Below the pieces are notes generated by a model, which did not search any database, was not told where the DNA came from, and worked only from the letters and a program-made list of their open reading frames with translations. Shown here piece by piece: positions 12,300-25,600 of a DNA stretch of 64,000 bases. Each line of letters starts with the position of its first letter. Within the stretch, counting starts at the first letter, position 1. This DNA comes from Apostichopus japonicus (lineage: Eukaryota; Echinodermata; Holothuroidea; Aspidochirotida; Stichopodidae), in contig NC_092572.1 of NCBI RefSeq assembly GCF_037975245.1, forward strand, positions 34,011,989 to 34,075,988. Reading direction: 5' to 3'. The position numbers and the translations under genes are program-made.

Positions 12300-13150
12300 T
12301 ATTGTTGTTTGCCGCATACGCCAAGTTTCTTTGAACCCTATAATAGCCGTCGCGCCTTATACTGATCCACAATTATTTGTTCGACGAAAGCCCGTCTTAC
12401 GGGTCAATCGCCTATTATAGTACCGTATGTCATATGAATTAATACACTCAATCGTGTAGGCTAAACATGTATATCTCCATATAACTCGTGTTTAGAGCGG
12501 AGATTATTTCAACATACTCGATCCGTTTGTTTATTGTTTTGCTTATTTATCGATAGTTGTTTACAATTTATTCTGAATTGAGGGGGGGGGGCGGGCTTCA
12601 TGAAGCAGCTTCTGTAATTTTTTTTTCTGTTAAGTTTCTTTCATTTTTCACGTTCTTTCTCTTTCACAGGGAGGGGTCAGCCTGAAAATATAAAAACATA
12701 ATCACCAGCGGCTATATATGCCTAGTTTCTGAGTAACCTAATTAAGCCCTCGTGCCTCATTGATCCACAATTATTTTATTGCTTGTTTCTTAATTTTAAT
12801 AACTAATAAATCACAGCATAATGTTCACCCGTGATCCGGGCGCTCGACGAAAGCCCGTCTTACGGGCCAATCGCTTATTATACTGTAGGCCTACGCCTAT
12901 GTCCTATGAAATGATACACTCAATCGTGTAAACAGCTATAGTATATACTCCATATCCCAGAGCTCGTGTTTAGAGCGAAATTCCTCTCAACATGTTCACA
13001 AATATACTCGATCCGTTAGTTAATTGTTTAGTTGTTTGTTTATTTCCTTATTTGTTTATTATTTGGTATTGTGGGAGGGTGCTTCAGCTTCCGATATTTT
13101 CTTGTTTTTATAATGAACACATTCTCCAGCGGCTATATGCATAATGTCTG
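12300..13150 (+). repeat. tandem duplication directly upstream of the NACHT gene
   Basis: About 12300-12710 and 12725-13150 align in direct orientation. Shared landmarks in order are TGATCCACAATTATT, CGACGAAAGCCCGTCTTACG, ACACTCAATCGTGTA, CTCGTGTTTAGAGCG, ACTCGATCCGTT and CCAGCGGCTATATGC. Each copy contains a small hairpin CCCGT-CTT-ACGGG. The second copy ends about 90 bp before the proposed start codon, so this block could hold promoter sequence; that is inference. Confidence 0.75.
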
Positions 13151-13239
13151 ACAACATTCTCCGTAACCATGGATACGGCCTTGTAAACTTGACCTAATAT
13201 TGTACTTTTTGCCTTGTATATAATAGAGTTCAACTTACG

Positions 13240-14034
13240 ATGTTGCCCAGGTTTACCGGTGGAAATCGTTTGGTGCTGTGCGATATAACAGTGGATTCTA
13301 CCAAAGTTGCTGTTAGCAGTTACAACAAAGAAACAGGGATATCATTCATAGACCTGTTTGCATTAAATATTCCTGATTCTTCGTCTTCATTTATAACTCG
13401 GATTTATTCTAAAGAATTTAAGAATCATTTAAGATCGCGGCCTCGTCGTTATGTTTCATTCTTGGATGATTCTCGTATAGTCACTGTGTGTGGTAAACAG
13501 TTGGATGTCTTCAATATCAAGACAGACGACATACCCACACACAGTGATCGGTTACGCGATGGAACAGCCGAGTGTATGACTATCAGAGAGGGAGAGATAT
13601 TTATTGGTTTGTTACGTTCTAACAAGGTGATTGTGTTTGATTTTAGTTTAAATAAAATCAAGACAATCACCTTGGAAGGAATAGTAAGTCATAATCTTGA
13701 CGATATAACAGTTTATGGAGATAATCTGTTTATATCTACAGTCATTGGTAGAGCCATTAGATACAACATGGAGGGAGTGATGTTACATGAATACGGTACA
13801 CCAAGCTACTCACATACACGCAGTATCACTGTAAGCAGTGAGTTTGGTCTGGTGTTTGTATCATGTTGGTCTTCTGTTACTGTTTCTCCTGTTGTTGTTT
13901 ACTCTCTCTCTGAGAATCATACATTGTTTTCTTTCCAAGTTATTGATGATTTGTTGCTTAGAATCAGGATAAACGATGTAAACAGGTTTATGTTTACATC
14001 AATAGAACGAGGAATACTGCGTGTATACAGCACA
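13240..14034 (+). CDS. exon 1: N-terminal beta-propeller
   Basis: 265 codons are open from ATG at 13240 to a GTAAGT donor at 14035 (phase 0). The protein shows about six repeated blade-like segments built from beta strands, for example DDSRIVTVCGKQLDVFNI, EGEIFIGLLRSNKVIVFDF, GDNLFISTVIGRAIRYNM and EFGLVFVSCWSS. Blades like these occur in WD40, NHL and TRIM-type propellers; the exact subfamily is not resolved. The start was chosen because the frame opens with MLPRFTGGNRL just after a possible 3' splice site (TATATAATAG ending at 13226), suggesting a separate 5' UTR exon. Splicing to exon 2 joins RVYST to ASIFTFSH in frame. If it folds with the downstream domains it could act as a sensor or autoinhibitory module, which is inference. 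Confidence 0.7.
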
Positions 14035-17000
14035 GTAAGTACAGTAGGATAGTGAAAAAAGTATAGGCCTACATAGGAATTTTATTTTACATCTAGAATC
14101 ATGAAAATAGGCCAGAAAAACTACCAAGTTAGGTATCAGTGACTGCGAACATTTCTGTAGATTACGTTTATTTGTACTGTTTTTGCGAGTCTTGGAAATA
14201 ATATGAAATTTGGGACTCAAATTTTAATAGGATTGAAGAAGCAAAACCTTTCATAGCAACACATACATACAGTACAGGGCTAATAAATTCCAAAATCCTC
14301 TGAAATTATTTGCATTATTAAAACTGTGTAGACCTCCAACAGAAAAATATTTGTGTTCGGTGCATACGAACATCTCCTAAGAGCACACTTATTGCTATTT
14401 TGTGGCAATATCAATAAATTTAGTTAAAATATGAGAAGAAATTTTAATAGGCTTGAAGTAACAAAACCTCTCATAGGAACACATACATACTGTACAGGGC
14501 AAATAAATGACAAAATCCTCTGAAATTTTCTTTCATTATATAAACTGTGTGGACCCTTAATACAGTTCCGTTACTAGGATTTAAAAAGTCTTGAAACTCG
14601 CTCAGAAAAACTAATGTCCCTGCAGTCCATGAAAACATGCCCATTAAAATTCCTGTACATGAAAACACAATACTTAGCTATAATGACTCCTGACAAGACA
14701 TTGGCTTGTGCCCAACAGAAGCCCATAGTTATAGGTCAAGAAAAAAAATCAAATTCATGATGAATTTTGTAGCTACTTCACAGGAACAAAACTGTCAAGT
14801 TCGGGAGCAGGAAATTTTTCAGTAAACTCTAACGGGGAAATCCCTCATCTAGTAATAATAACAACAACAAGTAGCACTCTAACCACTTCGGCCCATTTGC
14901 AACTTCTGACTTAGACAACAGGTTGCCATGGCAACAAACACCTTTGTTTAGGCTGCATGTACCTAGGCAACCCCTTGGACTAAAAGTAGGCTACAAAGCA
15001 GAGACTATATCACATAGAATATCAGCTTTATCTGGTCTGATGGAGTTTGTACCAACTAAGAGTGACTATTAAGGCTGCTAATACTTGCTAACATTCTAAC
15101 AAATCCTTAATAGAGCCTCAGTCCTATCTACTAAAATATATTGCTACAAATCTTTCAACCCAGAAGTTGATGGAAAGTTCAGCAAATCCTGTCACCATGG
15201 CAACTAGTAAAAGTGTAGCATTGCATCATGGGATCTAAACATAGCTCGAATAGGCGACACTTATACCAACTGAAAAATAAATATGAGTGCATTAGAGGGA
15301 CGGGTAATGCTCGACATAATCACAGCAATACATAATAAAACTAATAAATATCCCAAAGTGGGTTCTCGTTGGACCAATAACCTGAAGCACTTTCAATTCT
15401 CTCACATTAATTCAATGTAGGTTAAGACTTAATCATACACACATTATGGCTGAGGGAATATAAGTGCCATAATAACCCTGTAAACAGCTATTAAACATGT
15501 TCAGTTAAAGTGATACAGAATTTGAACACATTACAATTTAGTAATTACTGTACCTGTAGATTCACTATAGCTGTTACTGGTATTAATTCCTAAATAATAA
15601 ATACATTCTTTGTGCATTCTGCCATCATAGGAGATCAATATACTAATTAATTCCAAATTACACTTAATAAGGGCTGCTACTCTGTACGCACAATGAAACT
15701 GACTAGGCTCCTGAGGTGTTTGGGGCAAAGTTAAAAGATGAACTCTTTACCTGTATTGAAATTAATGTAACTAATTTCTGACTGTCTTATAGGTTGTCTC
15801 TACTGCAGATGCATGACAGCTTGGAGTGTCTTGATGAATGGTAGAGTTGCTTGCAAACTTAAGTGTTTTTGGTTCCTTGCTTTTTGCAAAGCAAGGAACC
15901 TATGCATTCAACTTGGCGTGTGTGTGTGGGTGCGTGTGTGTGTGTGCGTTTGTTTTGCCATCTGACCGAGGACTTGAACGAAAGAATTTCAGGTCCTTGG
16001 TTGTGATTTCTAAAGAATCACCACGTCCTCAGAAGAATTCTATTGTATGGGGTATTGTTAAGGTTAGGGTACGTGGATTTGAACAATGGAAAATACAATG
16101 GGGTCCTCGGTCTGAATGTAATACAAACATGTGGATGTGTCGCTTGGCTTATGTACACGATATCTCAATAAGGAAATGATGTATCATGATCAAATTTGGT
16201 GGGTGGATAGCCCATAGTAAGAGGAAGATCCCTATTGTTTTTGGTGCCTGCAAAGGTCAGTTAGATGCCAAAAACCAATATATTAAAAACAGCAATAACT
16301 CCCATTGAGAGGTTCCGACATGGTTGATATTTTGGGAGTAGTTGTGAATGGGGTAAGGGATTGTTTCCACGGTCAAGTAATTGAAGGTCAACAAAGGTCA
16401 ATTAGGGGTCAGAAACTAGTATTTTAGCAATAACTTGAGAACAGAATGTCCGTTAAGGTTGGGTGTTATGCTATTGTAATCCATTAGTCGACCCGCATCT
16501 AGGTGACCTTTGACCTCAGTTTGACCTCCCGTGACCTTTATCAGTTTCTTTGGTTATTCAAATTTTCGTGGCCATAATCGGATCTCAAAGGTACCTTCCG
16601 ATCAAAATTGTCCTTGGTTGACTTCTGTGCGACCTTTGTGTGCGAAGTTATCAGAGGTCAAGTTTTTTTTTTTAATAAGTTTGAACATGGCTTTCTGGTC
16701 ACTTCGCCCAACAACCATTTCGCCCAAATGCCATTTCGCCCAACACGCCTGGTCATTTCGCCCAACCAGCCTGGTCATTTCGCCCAACCAGCCTGGTCAT
16801 TTCGCCCAACCTTGTTGGTCATTTGGCCCAACCATTTTTTTTACTAATATTCAGTTAAAATAATATTACTTTTTCTATTTCACTAGTTCAATTTGATTTA
16901 TTTTGGGTTATGTTACTTCGTGGTAGGTAAATAAAGTGAGGTCCGCTCGATATCGATAGGAGTCTAAGCAGTTATTTCGGGTATAATGAGAGGATTACAT

Positions 17001-19543
17001 CACTTTAGGCGGTTACGCATACAACAGAAGTTATTTTATTACACAAACAAAGGGGAATCGGTGTGGAATAATATCACCTTTTCTATTTTACTAGTTCAAT
17101 TTGGTTTATTAATCCATAGAGCTCTGTTCTACTTGATGACTTCGGTCAAGCATTTATCAAGTCCGCCAGGCATTAATCAAGGTATTGTTCACAGCAGTTA
17201 GGCATTTATCTAGTTCTACATACAGTAGTGTTAATTTAATGTTATACAAACAAAGGGGAATAGGTCTCCATAAAAACCTATAAAACCTAACCCCTGAAAC
17301 ACTGATCAATCCTACCGACTAACAATTCCCAAACGTTTCCTTATTAAATTAAAAAATACATATAATATATCAATGTAACCATATACAGTATGTAATCACA
17401 TATGTGATCAATTTAACCACGACTTCAAGTTTCCTTAATATTCGGTTCGTATCCCGTAACTAACGTTAACAATTCCTGAACGTGTCCTTACTAAAGTATC
17501 ATATTTAATCAAGGTTGGACGAAATGACCAGGCTGGTTGGGCGAAATGACCAGGCTGGTTGGGCAAAATGACCAGGCTGGTTGGGCGAAATGATCAGGCT
17601 GGTTGGGCGAAATGGTAAGGTTAGGCGAAACGGCAGCTGGGCGAAATGGTTGTTGGGCGAAGTGATCTGCTTCCAGTTCATGTATATCAATTTGTATCAA
17701 GTGATGTATATCCCATTAAGCCGATCACAGGTCAATACCTATAGTAGCTGCTTTGACTTCATTTAGTGTGTGGATCTTCTGTGCAAGTAACCAGAATCTT
17801 ACTCTCTTATGTGGAGCTCAAGAGAAGTTCAAGTCTCAGATGAGCTGTTGGTTACATCTCAAACATCACGTTTCAGAAATATTCTGACCAAGGCTAGTCT
17901 AAAATGAAAGTTATTGGTGTGATAAGTTGGCAAAGAATAACTAACTCATTGGATTGATTGTTGTTTCTCTCTTCCATAGGCATCCATCTTCACCTTCAGC
18001 CATCTCAAAGAAGAACTTTCTTCAAAGCTTACCCAAACTGACTGTGGGAACTTAGGCCGCTACTTTTCACTACCACCCGATCAAGTGAAGACCATTATTA
18101 CAAGTCCCTTGTACTCCAAGAACTTTCTGCTTGCCCTGGAAGAGAGAGGATTCATACATCCTTCAAATGTGAATCGATTAACTGATGCACTCACTGAGCT
18201 GAAGATCAACCGTACTCACTTATTAACAGAGACGTACATGAAGCTGAGAGGTAGGCCCCTAATCACTAGCTCTCTTGTAATGTTTTTTTGCTTCACCATT
18301 TGTACTTGCAAAATGCACTTACTTAAAAAGCCCTACCCCTTCCCCAACTTGCCCAATCACCCTACCCCTTCCCCACCCCTACCCCCAGAAAGATCCCACT
18401 TGAATTATTGATACAAAACACAGGTGGTGATTTATTCTAGATGCTGGCAACCAAAATGTGCACACCAAAACATAGTACATATGTACATTTGTACAAGTGA
18501 GCAAAAGTCACCCTGTGCCATGATGTGGATTATGCATTTAACAGTGTGCCTGTACGTCTCTGTGGATATTTAACAAAACTGGAAGTGGAAACTTAATTTA
18601 ATGTTTTACCTTAATCATTTCAGATCAAGAGACTGAATACGATAGATTCCTCGCCGGCCTCTCTGCTCATTTGACATTTTCCATAACAGTGAAACTGTGT
18701 GATAACTTTGAAGTTACTGATAAGAACAAGAACACAGTTATCTCCAGTCAGAATCCAGGACTCTCCTTCCTCCTGACAATTGATAAGATGGGTATCATTA
18801 ATCCTTCTGATGTCAGCAAATTAGAGACTCCTTTAGAGGAATATCGTCTTCTCCAGGCAGTAGCTAAGATACACGAATACCAGTCCTTGGCACTTTCTGA
18901 CAAAACAAAGGCACAAGATGAAGGTATTGTAAATTCATGTGTATGTTACAAACTTTACACTCCACTGGTACAAGTGTTGTGCCAGTTATAAGGAACATTC
19001 CTGACTTAAGACTTCATAGCTCAAAACAGTTAAATACACAAAATGCACTTTTTATCTAAACATACTGTATTATGTGTGGATTACAGGATATTTTAGAGAT
19101 AATGAAGAATGAAATGTCAAAATATGTTTTGAACTGAAGCACATTGATGGAACTCACAGCTTCATAGCATTGTATGTTGTTGAGAAATATAATGCAGGTT
19201 TTCACTTTATTATGATGAGTGCATTGTTCTACTGTGTAAGCTGTGATGTCATACAGTGACTATACCAACAGCTCTTTCTCCTGTAAAATTAAAGTTATGA
19301 TATTAATCCTTTGGAAATGATTTAGTCGTGTCCCAGGAAGCTGCAGTTTGCAGTGTACTCAAATGACTTCACAGTAAAACAATGCTCCTAATTATGGAGG
19401 AGTCCTACTTGATCAGTGACAAATAAATAAAGAATTTATAAATAAATATTATATATTATTAATATTTAATTTTTTTACATATTTTTATTAATATTTATAA
19501 TTTTAATATGATATATTTAATATGATATTATATATAATTAATA

Positions 19544-19604
<61 letters not shown>

Positions 19605-22600
19605 TAAATAAATAAATTCTTTCCATTTATGACAGCAATCATCGTGCAATGTTTGTCTAGCGCTAAAATAAAATAAAATAAATTTTTTAATTTGGATTTT
19701 TCAATAGTGGTCATGTAGTGTCTTTTTTAATTAAATTGTAGATATAGAGAACAGTATCTGATGGTATGCATGAAATAAAATAACATTTGGGTTTCCAATA
19801 GTTTCAAGTTTCGATGTATGACACAATTTGTTATTGCTGTTTGTATTACTGAGTAATTTTTAAACTGACTAGCATGTTTGAGCAATGACAGTGTCTTAGT
19901 TTGTGTTAGGAGTGAGTTTCCTTTACATTTGAAGATTATACTTCATTAGTTGTTAATAAATGTTACCAAAGATACAGTGTTACAAGATTGCCCAAACTAT
20001 TGATATCAAAGCACACTAGTTTTTCAGTATGGTAGATATTCTTAAATATTCTGTCGTAAATTTTGAAACATTTTAACTTGTTTCAAATAGAAATTGAACT
20101 GTGCTTTCTGTTTCCTTGTTTTAAAGACAAAGAGAGCTTATTCCTGAAATGCTTACAACAGAAGATGAAGAGTTGGTTTGAAACAATGACTCCTGTCCCC
20201 TGGATGAAGTCTTGTCAATGGAAATCAAGTGATCTCTTTATTGCCAGCCGCTTAGTCTTAACAAATTCTGGTTCAAAAATATCTAGCAGAGAAGTTGACC
20301 GAAAATGTAAGCTGCACTACCGAGATATCTTTACTGATGAAAGACTAAAAGCAGAGACTCGAATCATTCTGGAAGGACAGCCAGGCTCTGGCAAGACAAT
20401 GCTCTCCTCTCAGTTGGCCTATGACTGGTGTTGTGGAAAGCTTATGGATATCCCAATGGTCATCTATCTGCCCTTGAAAATTGTTGATGACATGACAATT
20501 ATTCAAGCTATCAAGATGTTTTACATCCGTAAAGGCATTCCCATCACAGAAGAGGATATTGAGTCTATGCTTAACAGTGGTAAGAAGAAAGTCTACCTCA
20601 TATTGGATGGGTTAGAAGAATACAATGGTGGAACCAAAGATGGAAGTCCCTCAGAGGTCATGAGAGTAATGACAAAGGAGAAACTGTCCAACTGCATTGT
20701 TATAATCACAGCTAGGACAGATTATGCCAAACATCTACCTCCAGGTCCAATGTTGAAGATAGGAAGCTTCGGTGAGGACGAAAGGAATGAATACATTAAA
20801 AAAGTCTTCTCTGATGATGTCAAAAGGCAAGAAGAAGTAAAGGAATTGATTGATAATGTTCCATTTATTCTTGATCTTTGTAATGTTCCACTACTCTTTG
20901 TGCTGTTAGTACATAACATTGATAGATTAGGAAAGTTATGCGAGGTTCAGCTTGACAGGGTTACTCCTTTTGTGAAGGCCATTGTAGACATTCTGTGTCC
21001 TATGCAGGATGATGAAGAAAAACATAGTCATCTGTCTGGCCAGAAAACATACATTACATTGGAGGAACTTGCATTTAATGGCCTCTGTAAAGGAAACCAA
21101 CAATTGTTTTGGCAGAAAGACTTTGTAGATAGCAGTGTCACTAATAGCAAAGCATGGATAGATTCTGGGATACTTGTTGTTGAGGAAGGAACTCCAAATT
21201 CCACTGATAGGAATCTTCAGACTGACTCAGGCAATGGAACTCCCCAGACTGATTCCATCAGTGATGAGTCACTGAACACATCTAATGTTACTTCAGAGAT
21301 GAAGAGAGGGGCATCCCCTGATCCTGATCTCTCAGCATCTGTCAGTCAATCAGAGAGTAAACCAACATTGGAATCGAAAGAGAAAAAATCAAAACCTTTA
21401 CAGAATGGAAAAGCTGCAAAATATGTCTCTTTACAGGTTAAATTCCTTCATAAGTTAATCCAAGAGTGGTTTGCAGCACAGTATTTAGCTCTCCTGTTCT
21501 GGGGTCACAAATCAACTGAACACCATTACAAGTATCAATTGTTCAGAGAACACCTGGCTAACATAGACCCTGCTGATCTCCATTATGTTTTGCGCTTCAC
21601 TTGTCACATATGTCCTCCCAGCTTTCATATGATTGCCAGTTTTCTAATGAGAGACTTTAAAACAGGAGATGGTGAGATTCCTGATTACATCATCAATTGC
21701 ATCTGTCTCTGTTTTGCTGAGTATGATGGTTACAAAGGACATAATTTCAAAGACAGTGTCACAGAGATCTGTAGAAGAGAATCCGTCAACTTCAGCTCTG
21801 AAGATAGTCGACTGCTGCTGAGGTCAAAGGTTTCTATGCTCACCTTTGCTTCAAGATCAAAGGTAAAGTGTGAATACAACTTTCTTACCTCAAATACACA
21901 GCAAACCTCTGCTTATATCCCGATATCTGTGATACATAATCTGAAGTGTGCATGAATACAACGTTAATTTTTCCAGTAATCGAGTACAGTATTCAATCCG
22001 TAGGATACAAAATTCAAGGTGTATATTTTCACCAATTTGTGCTAAAACGTAAGTAAATCTAGTATGTTGAGATATTGATGATGTAAGTTTATTCAAATAT
22101 ATGTTACCTCTTGAAATGTAGCTCTCAATCCAGAGAACTAATTTGATCGTTAGTACAAGATCAACCTAATGTACTCATTCTGGTTATATCAGACTAAGAT
22201 ATGAATTGATCTACAGGTATGATACAGTGAAAGATCATTCTGGGATGTGTGAATCATTTTTAATACAACATCATCATATGCTGAACCATCTGTTTAATTT
22301 ACAAGATCAGTGTATCGTAATGTACACATTTCGTCAATGGTATGAAACAAAGGTTGGCTATTAATCAATCCTCAGTGTTGCTTTAGGATATTGTGATGCA
22401 TGGGACAACTTTAGCTAATTTTATGCACTACATGGGACATAAATTACAATTTTCATATATTCAATAGCAAACAAAAATCATCATGTCTCTCTTCAGGTTT
22501 CTAGGTTTATGTTTTCCACTTGTTATTGTTGGGTACTGATTTCAGGTTGACATATCTGTGGATTATTTTCCAGATTCCAATCAAATGTCTGAAGCTTTCA

Positions 22601-25600
22601 GATGTTGTGGAAAAAATTACAGAGAAAGCCCTGATCTTGAAGGCTGATGTCTCGCTGGGAGTTTTGAATACCCTGAGTGCTATTGAAGTGAATAGGTGGG
22701 ACCAGAAGCTGATTGAACAAGATTATAAAGACCTCATTAAATTCATTATCAACAATGAAAAGGTTGAAGTAGCACGGTGAGGAATAAGTCAAAGTTGGCA
22801 AACCAAACTGAAGCTTTTGCTCTATGTGATATTGAAAATTAGGTTGTATTGGAATGTGTGACAGTCTGCTATATCGAGATTACCTACAGTAGTCATAATT
22901 TACTCCACTCCTTGCTTACCTGTCTCCCCACAAGCTTAGCTCCTTTTCATTCGACCATGTCTAGGGTGAACTGGTAATCTTTTTAGCACTGTACACCTTC
23001 TACGACCAGTGCTATAGGTCAAAGTCAATCCTTCTCTTCCACCCATGCTGCCTAAAAGTGTTATCGTGCACAAAGTATCATTTGTCTTTTTGATCTGCAT
23101 ATTATTAAGTATCATTATATCAGGATTTTTTTGGTCTTCAAATTTCCAGTTAAAAGCTCTACTCTTAAATGGTAAGTTCTCAACTGCTCTCACTATGATG
23201 AAAGCTCATTAGATATCTGGGTTCACCAGATCCAAAACTGAAAACAAGCCTACTCAACATTTATAATATCTGTAAAATGTAACTAGATAGGTGCCCCATA
23301 CTTAACATGAGACTTCTACAGTAGATCAAAGGCCATTTGAGGTCAGCAATGGTCAAAATATTAAATCTTGTGTAAAAAGGTAATTCCAAGAGTTGGTATG
23401 TATGTACAGTATCTAGGGTGGGTGGGTGAATGTGGCTGGTGCCAATTCTCCCTTTACAAAATACAGTACTTATCATATTATATAATTGTAGAAAACTAAG
23501 CATTTTCCTGAAAAATGAAGGCCTATGCCCTCTACATAATTCTTTCTATGTTAATTTACTGTATCTAACAATTATATTTCTTTTCTTAGAAAATTCAGCA
23601 CAGTGGGAGGTATTCTATCGTACATTTTACTCTTTTTTTAACAGCTTACTATTACCAAGTCCACCGGTGGCTGTGAAAGATGAAAAAGTTCTAAGTAACT
23701 TACAATCCCGAAACATTTCAGGTAACATACATTCTATTTCATGAATAACAAGAGCTTTATGATTAGATACAAAATATATTCCTCTGTATGTGGTACAAGA
23801 TCTTAGCCTGACATTTGTTTTAAGCTGTTTCATTCTAGTCCTGCTTCTGCATGGTGGTAAGAAACGTAGCTCTGTCCAGCATGTTGAAAAAATGTTACTT
23901 AAAGTAGATCGATAGTGACAGAAAAAATATCTCTCATTTTCATATATAATGTAGTTTATATGTTACCAAGCAACATGTTTTTTTTAATTTTCCAAAGAGC
24001 ACACCGGAAAGTTATAAAAAGGGGAATTATAACATCGTTTTTTCGTCTCCGTAATTTAGGAATTTGCAAACACTGCAACGACCTTGAACAGCCCTCATGT
24101 CAGTGCATGACGTCACTGTGATGATCTTTTCTGTTTGTGCACTGTTCAGTACGGAGCGGTGTGTGCATTTCATGTCAGCATAACTGTTATTTTAGTTTAA
24201 TTTTCCGGCGTAATGTTCAAGACATAAACAGATAATGAATATCATGGTGTTTCTTGATTTCTTCACCACGTGTTTACAAGTTTTTTTACAAAATTTGCTG
24301 CAATTTTGCAGCGATTTCCTAATATCTGAAGAGGTAACTCGCAAGCTGACCCAAAGTAACGTAAATCTCAAGATCACATTTTTGGCGGGTTTTATACAGA
24401 GTGATGTATGAATGTGCTCACTTACCAGTCAAACTGGCACAATAACAATAGTGATGATAGTCTCAAACGTAGTTTAGTATAACATCCGAAAGAAAATCCA
24501 AAGTTCTAAACAAAGTAGATTGGCTTGTATGCACTAGGCCTACTGTAAAACATAAACGTTCCTTGTACCGTGCCTCATTAAATCCAACAGAAAGGTTTCA
24601 TTGAGCTTGAAATACAACCGCATTTGAACTCAATCGAGTAGTTAGTCTAGCTCGAACAATTTTCTCACTACATGCCTATTGCGTTTATTCACATGCATGC
24701 CTCGTGGATTGGGCTTCAGGAGGAATCGTATTCTAGCCCAACTTCACGTAGTCCGCAAATGGTACTTTCCCACTGTGCAAACATTAGTGACAGTGTGCGC
24801 TACTGTAAGTAATACTTACACGATGTTTTGTTTTGCTCGAGCATACACCAGGTGCGGCGGAACGGAAAAATTATTGGGGGGGGGGCTAATGTGTGGAGAC
24901 TATCTAAGCGGAGCGCCACCATGGGTTGGCGCGGAGCTTACAATAAAATTTTGGGTTTTTCAAACCCCCAGGTGGCCGGAAACGGCACTTCCCGAGTGTT
25001 TCATGCTGCAAATAACTAGCCCTAAAATATTGGTCTCAAGCCTGCAATTTCTCAGATTGCACGCAAAAGTCTGTAAAAACATTGTAATTTGTACATTCGA
25101 TGGTGTTTTAAGAGAGTAGCTATTACTCGTAGTGTACTCGCAAAGACGTTTTTGAGTGTAGTATAAGGGGATGTTGGAGAACTGGCTGAAATGAGGCAAG
25201 TCATTGGCTTAAGACGAAGTTGTGTTGCGCTTACCGGTACTCACACTCACTGCTTCCACTTTTCACATGGCGTGAAGACACGGTTGGGCTGACTATGTGG
25301 TCTATAGCCAGGGGACGGGCCAAGGTTCCCCCCAGCTTTTACTTAAATTATTACACCTACATAGTATACGTGTGCATCGGACAGATCGACAAGTATGCAT
25401 TGAAAACTGGGCAGATGCACGTTTCAGAGCCTTTTTCAGAGCCATTAACCCCCAAGCCCCCCCCCCCCCCGGTTCCACCGCCACTGGCATACACACATTT
25501 CCTATTCGTATTACATTTAAAGTGGTTTGGAGGGTATGAACACATCTCTTCCCCCCCAAAAAAAACTGCCTAAGTGACGTCCATGCCCCAATTGAAATTT

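Noticed and set aside
16531-17700. Frames with repeated SPNQPGHFAQP-type protein sequence
   Set aside because: They translate the 22-bp tandem unit in the foldback arms; all frames and both strands are open.
20063-20126. Upstream start of the NACHT frame at 20063
   Set aside because: This is intron sequence before a good acceptor; the phase joins exon 3 exactly at 20127.
21863-21955. Exon 4 continuing to the stop at 21953
   Set aside because: A consensus donor at 21863 and an in-phase exon 5 make splicing more likely; kept only as a possible short isoform.
23589-23644. Longer version of exon 6 using the acceptor at 23589
   Set aside because: It would be out of phase with exon 5 and hit a stop; the acceptor at 23644 has a better pyrimidine tract and fits phase.
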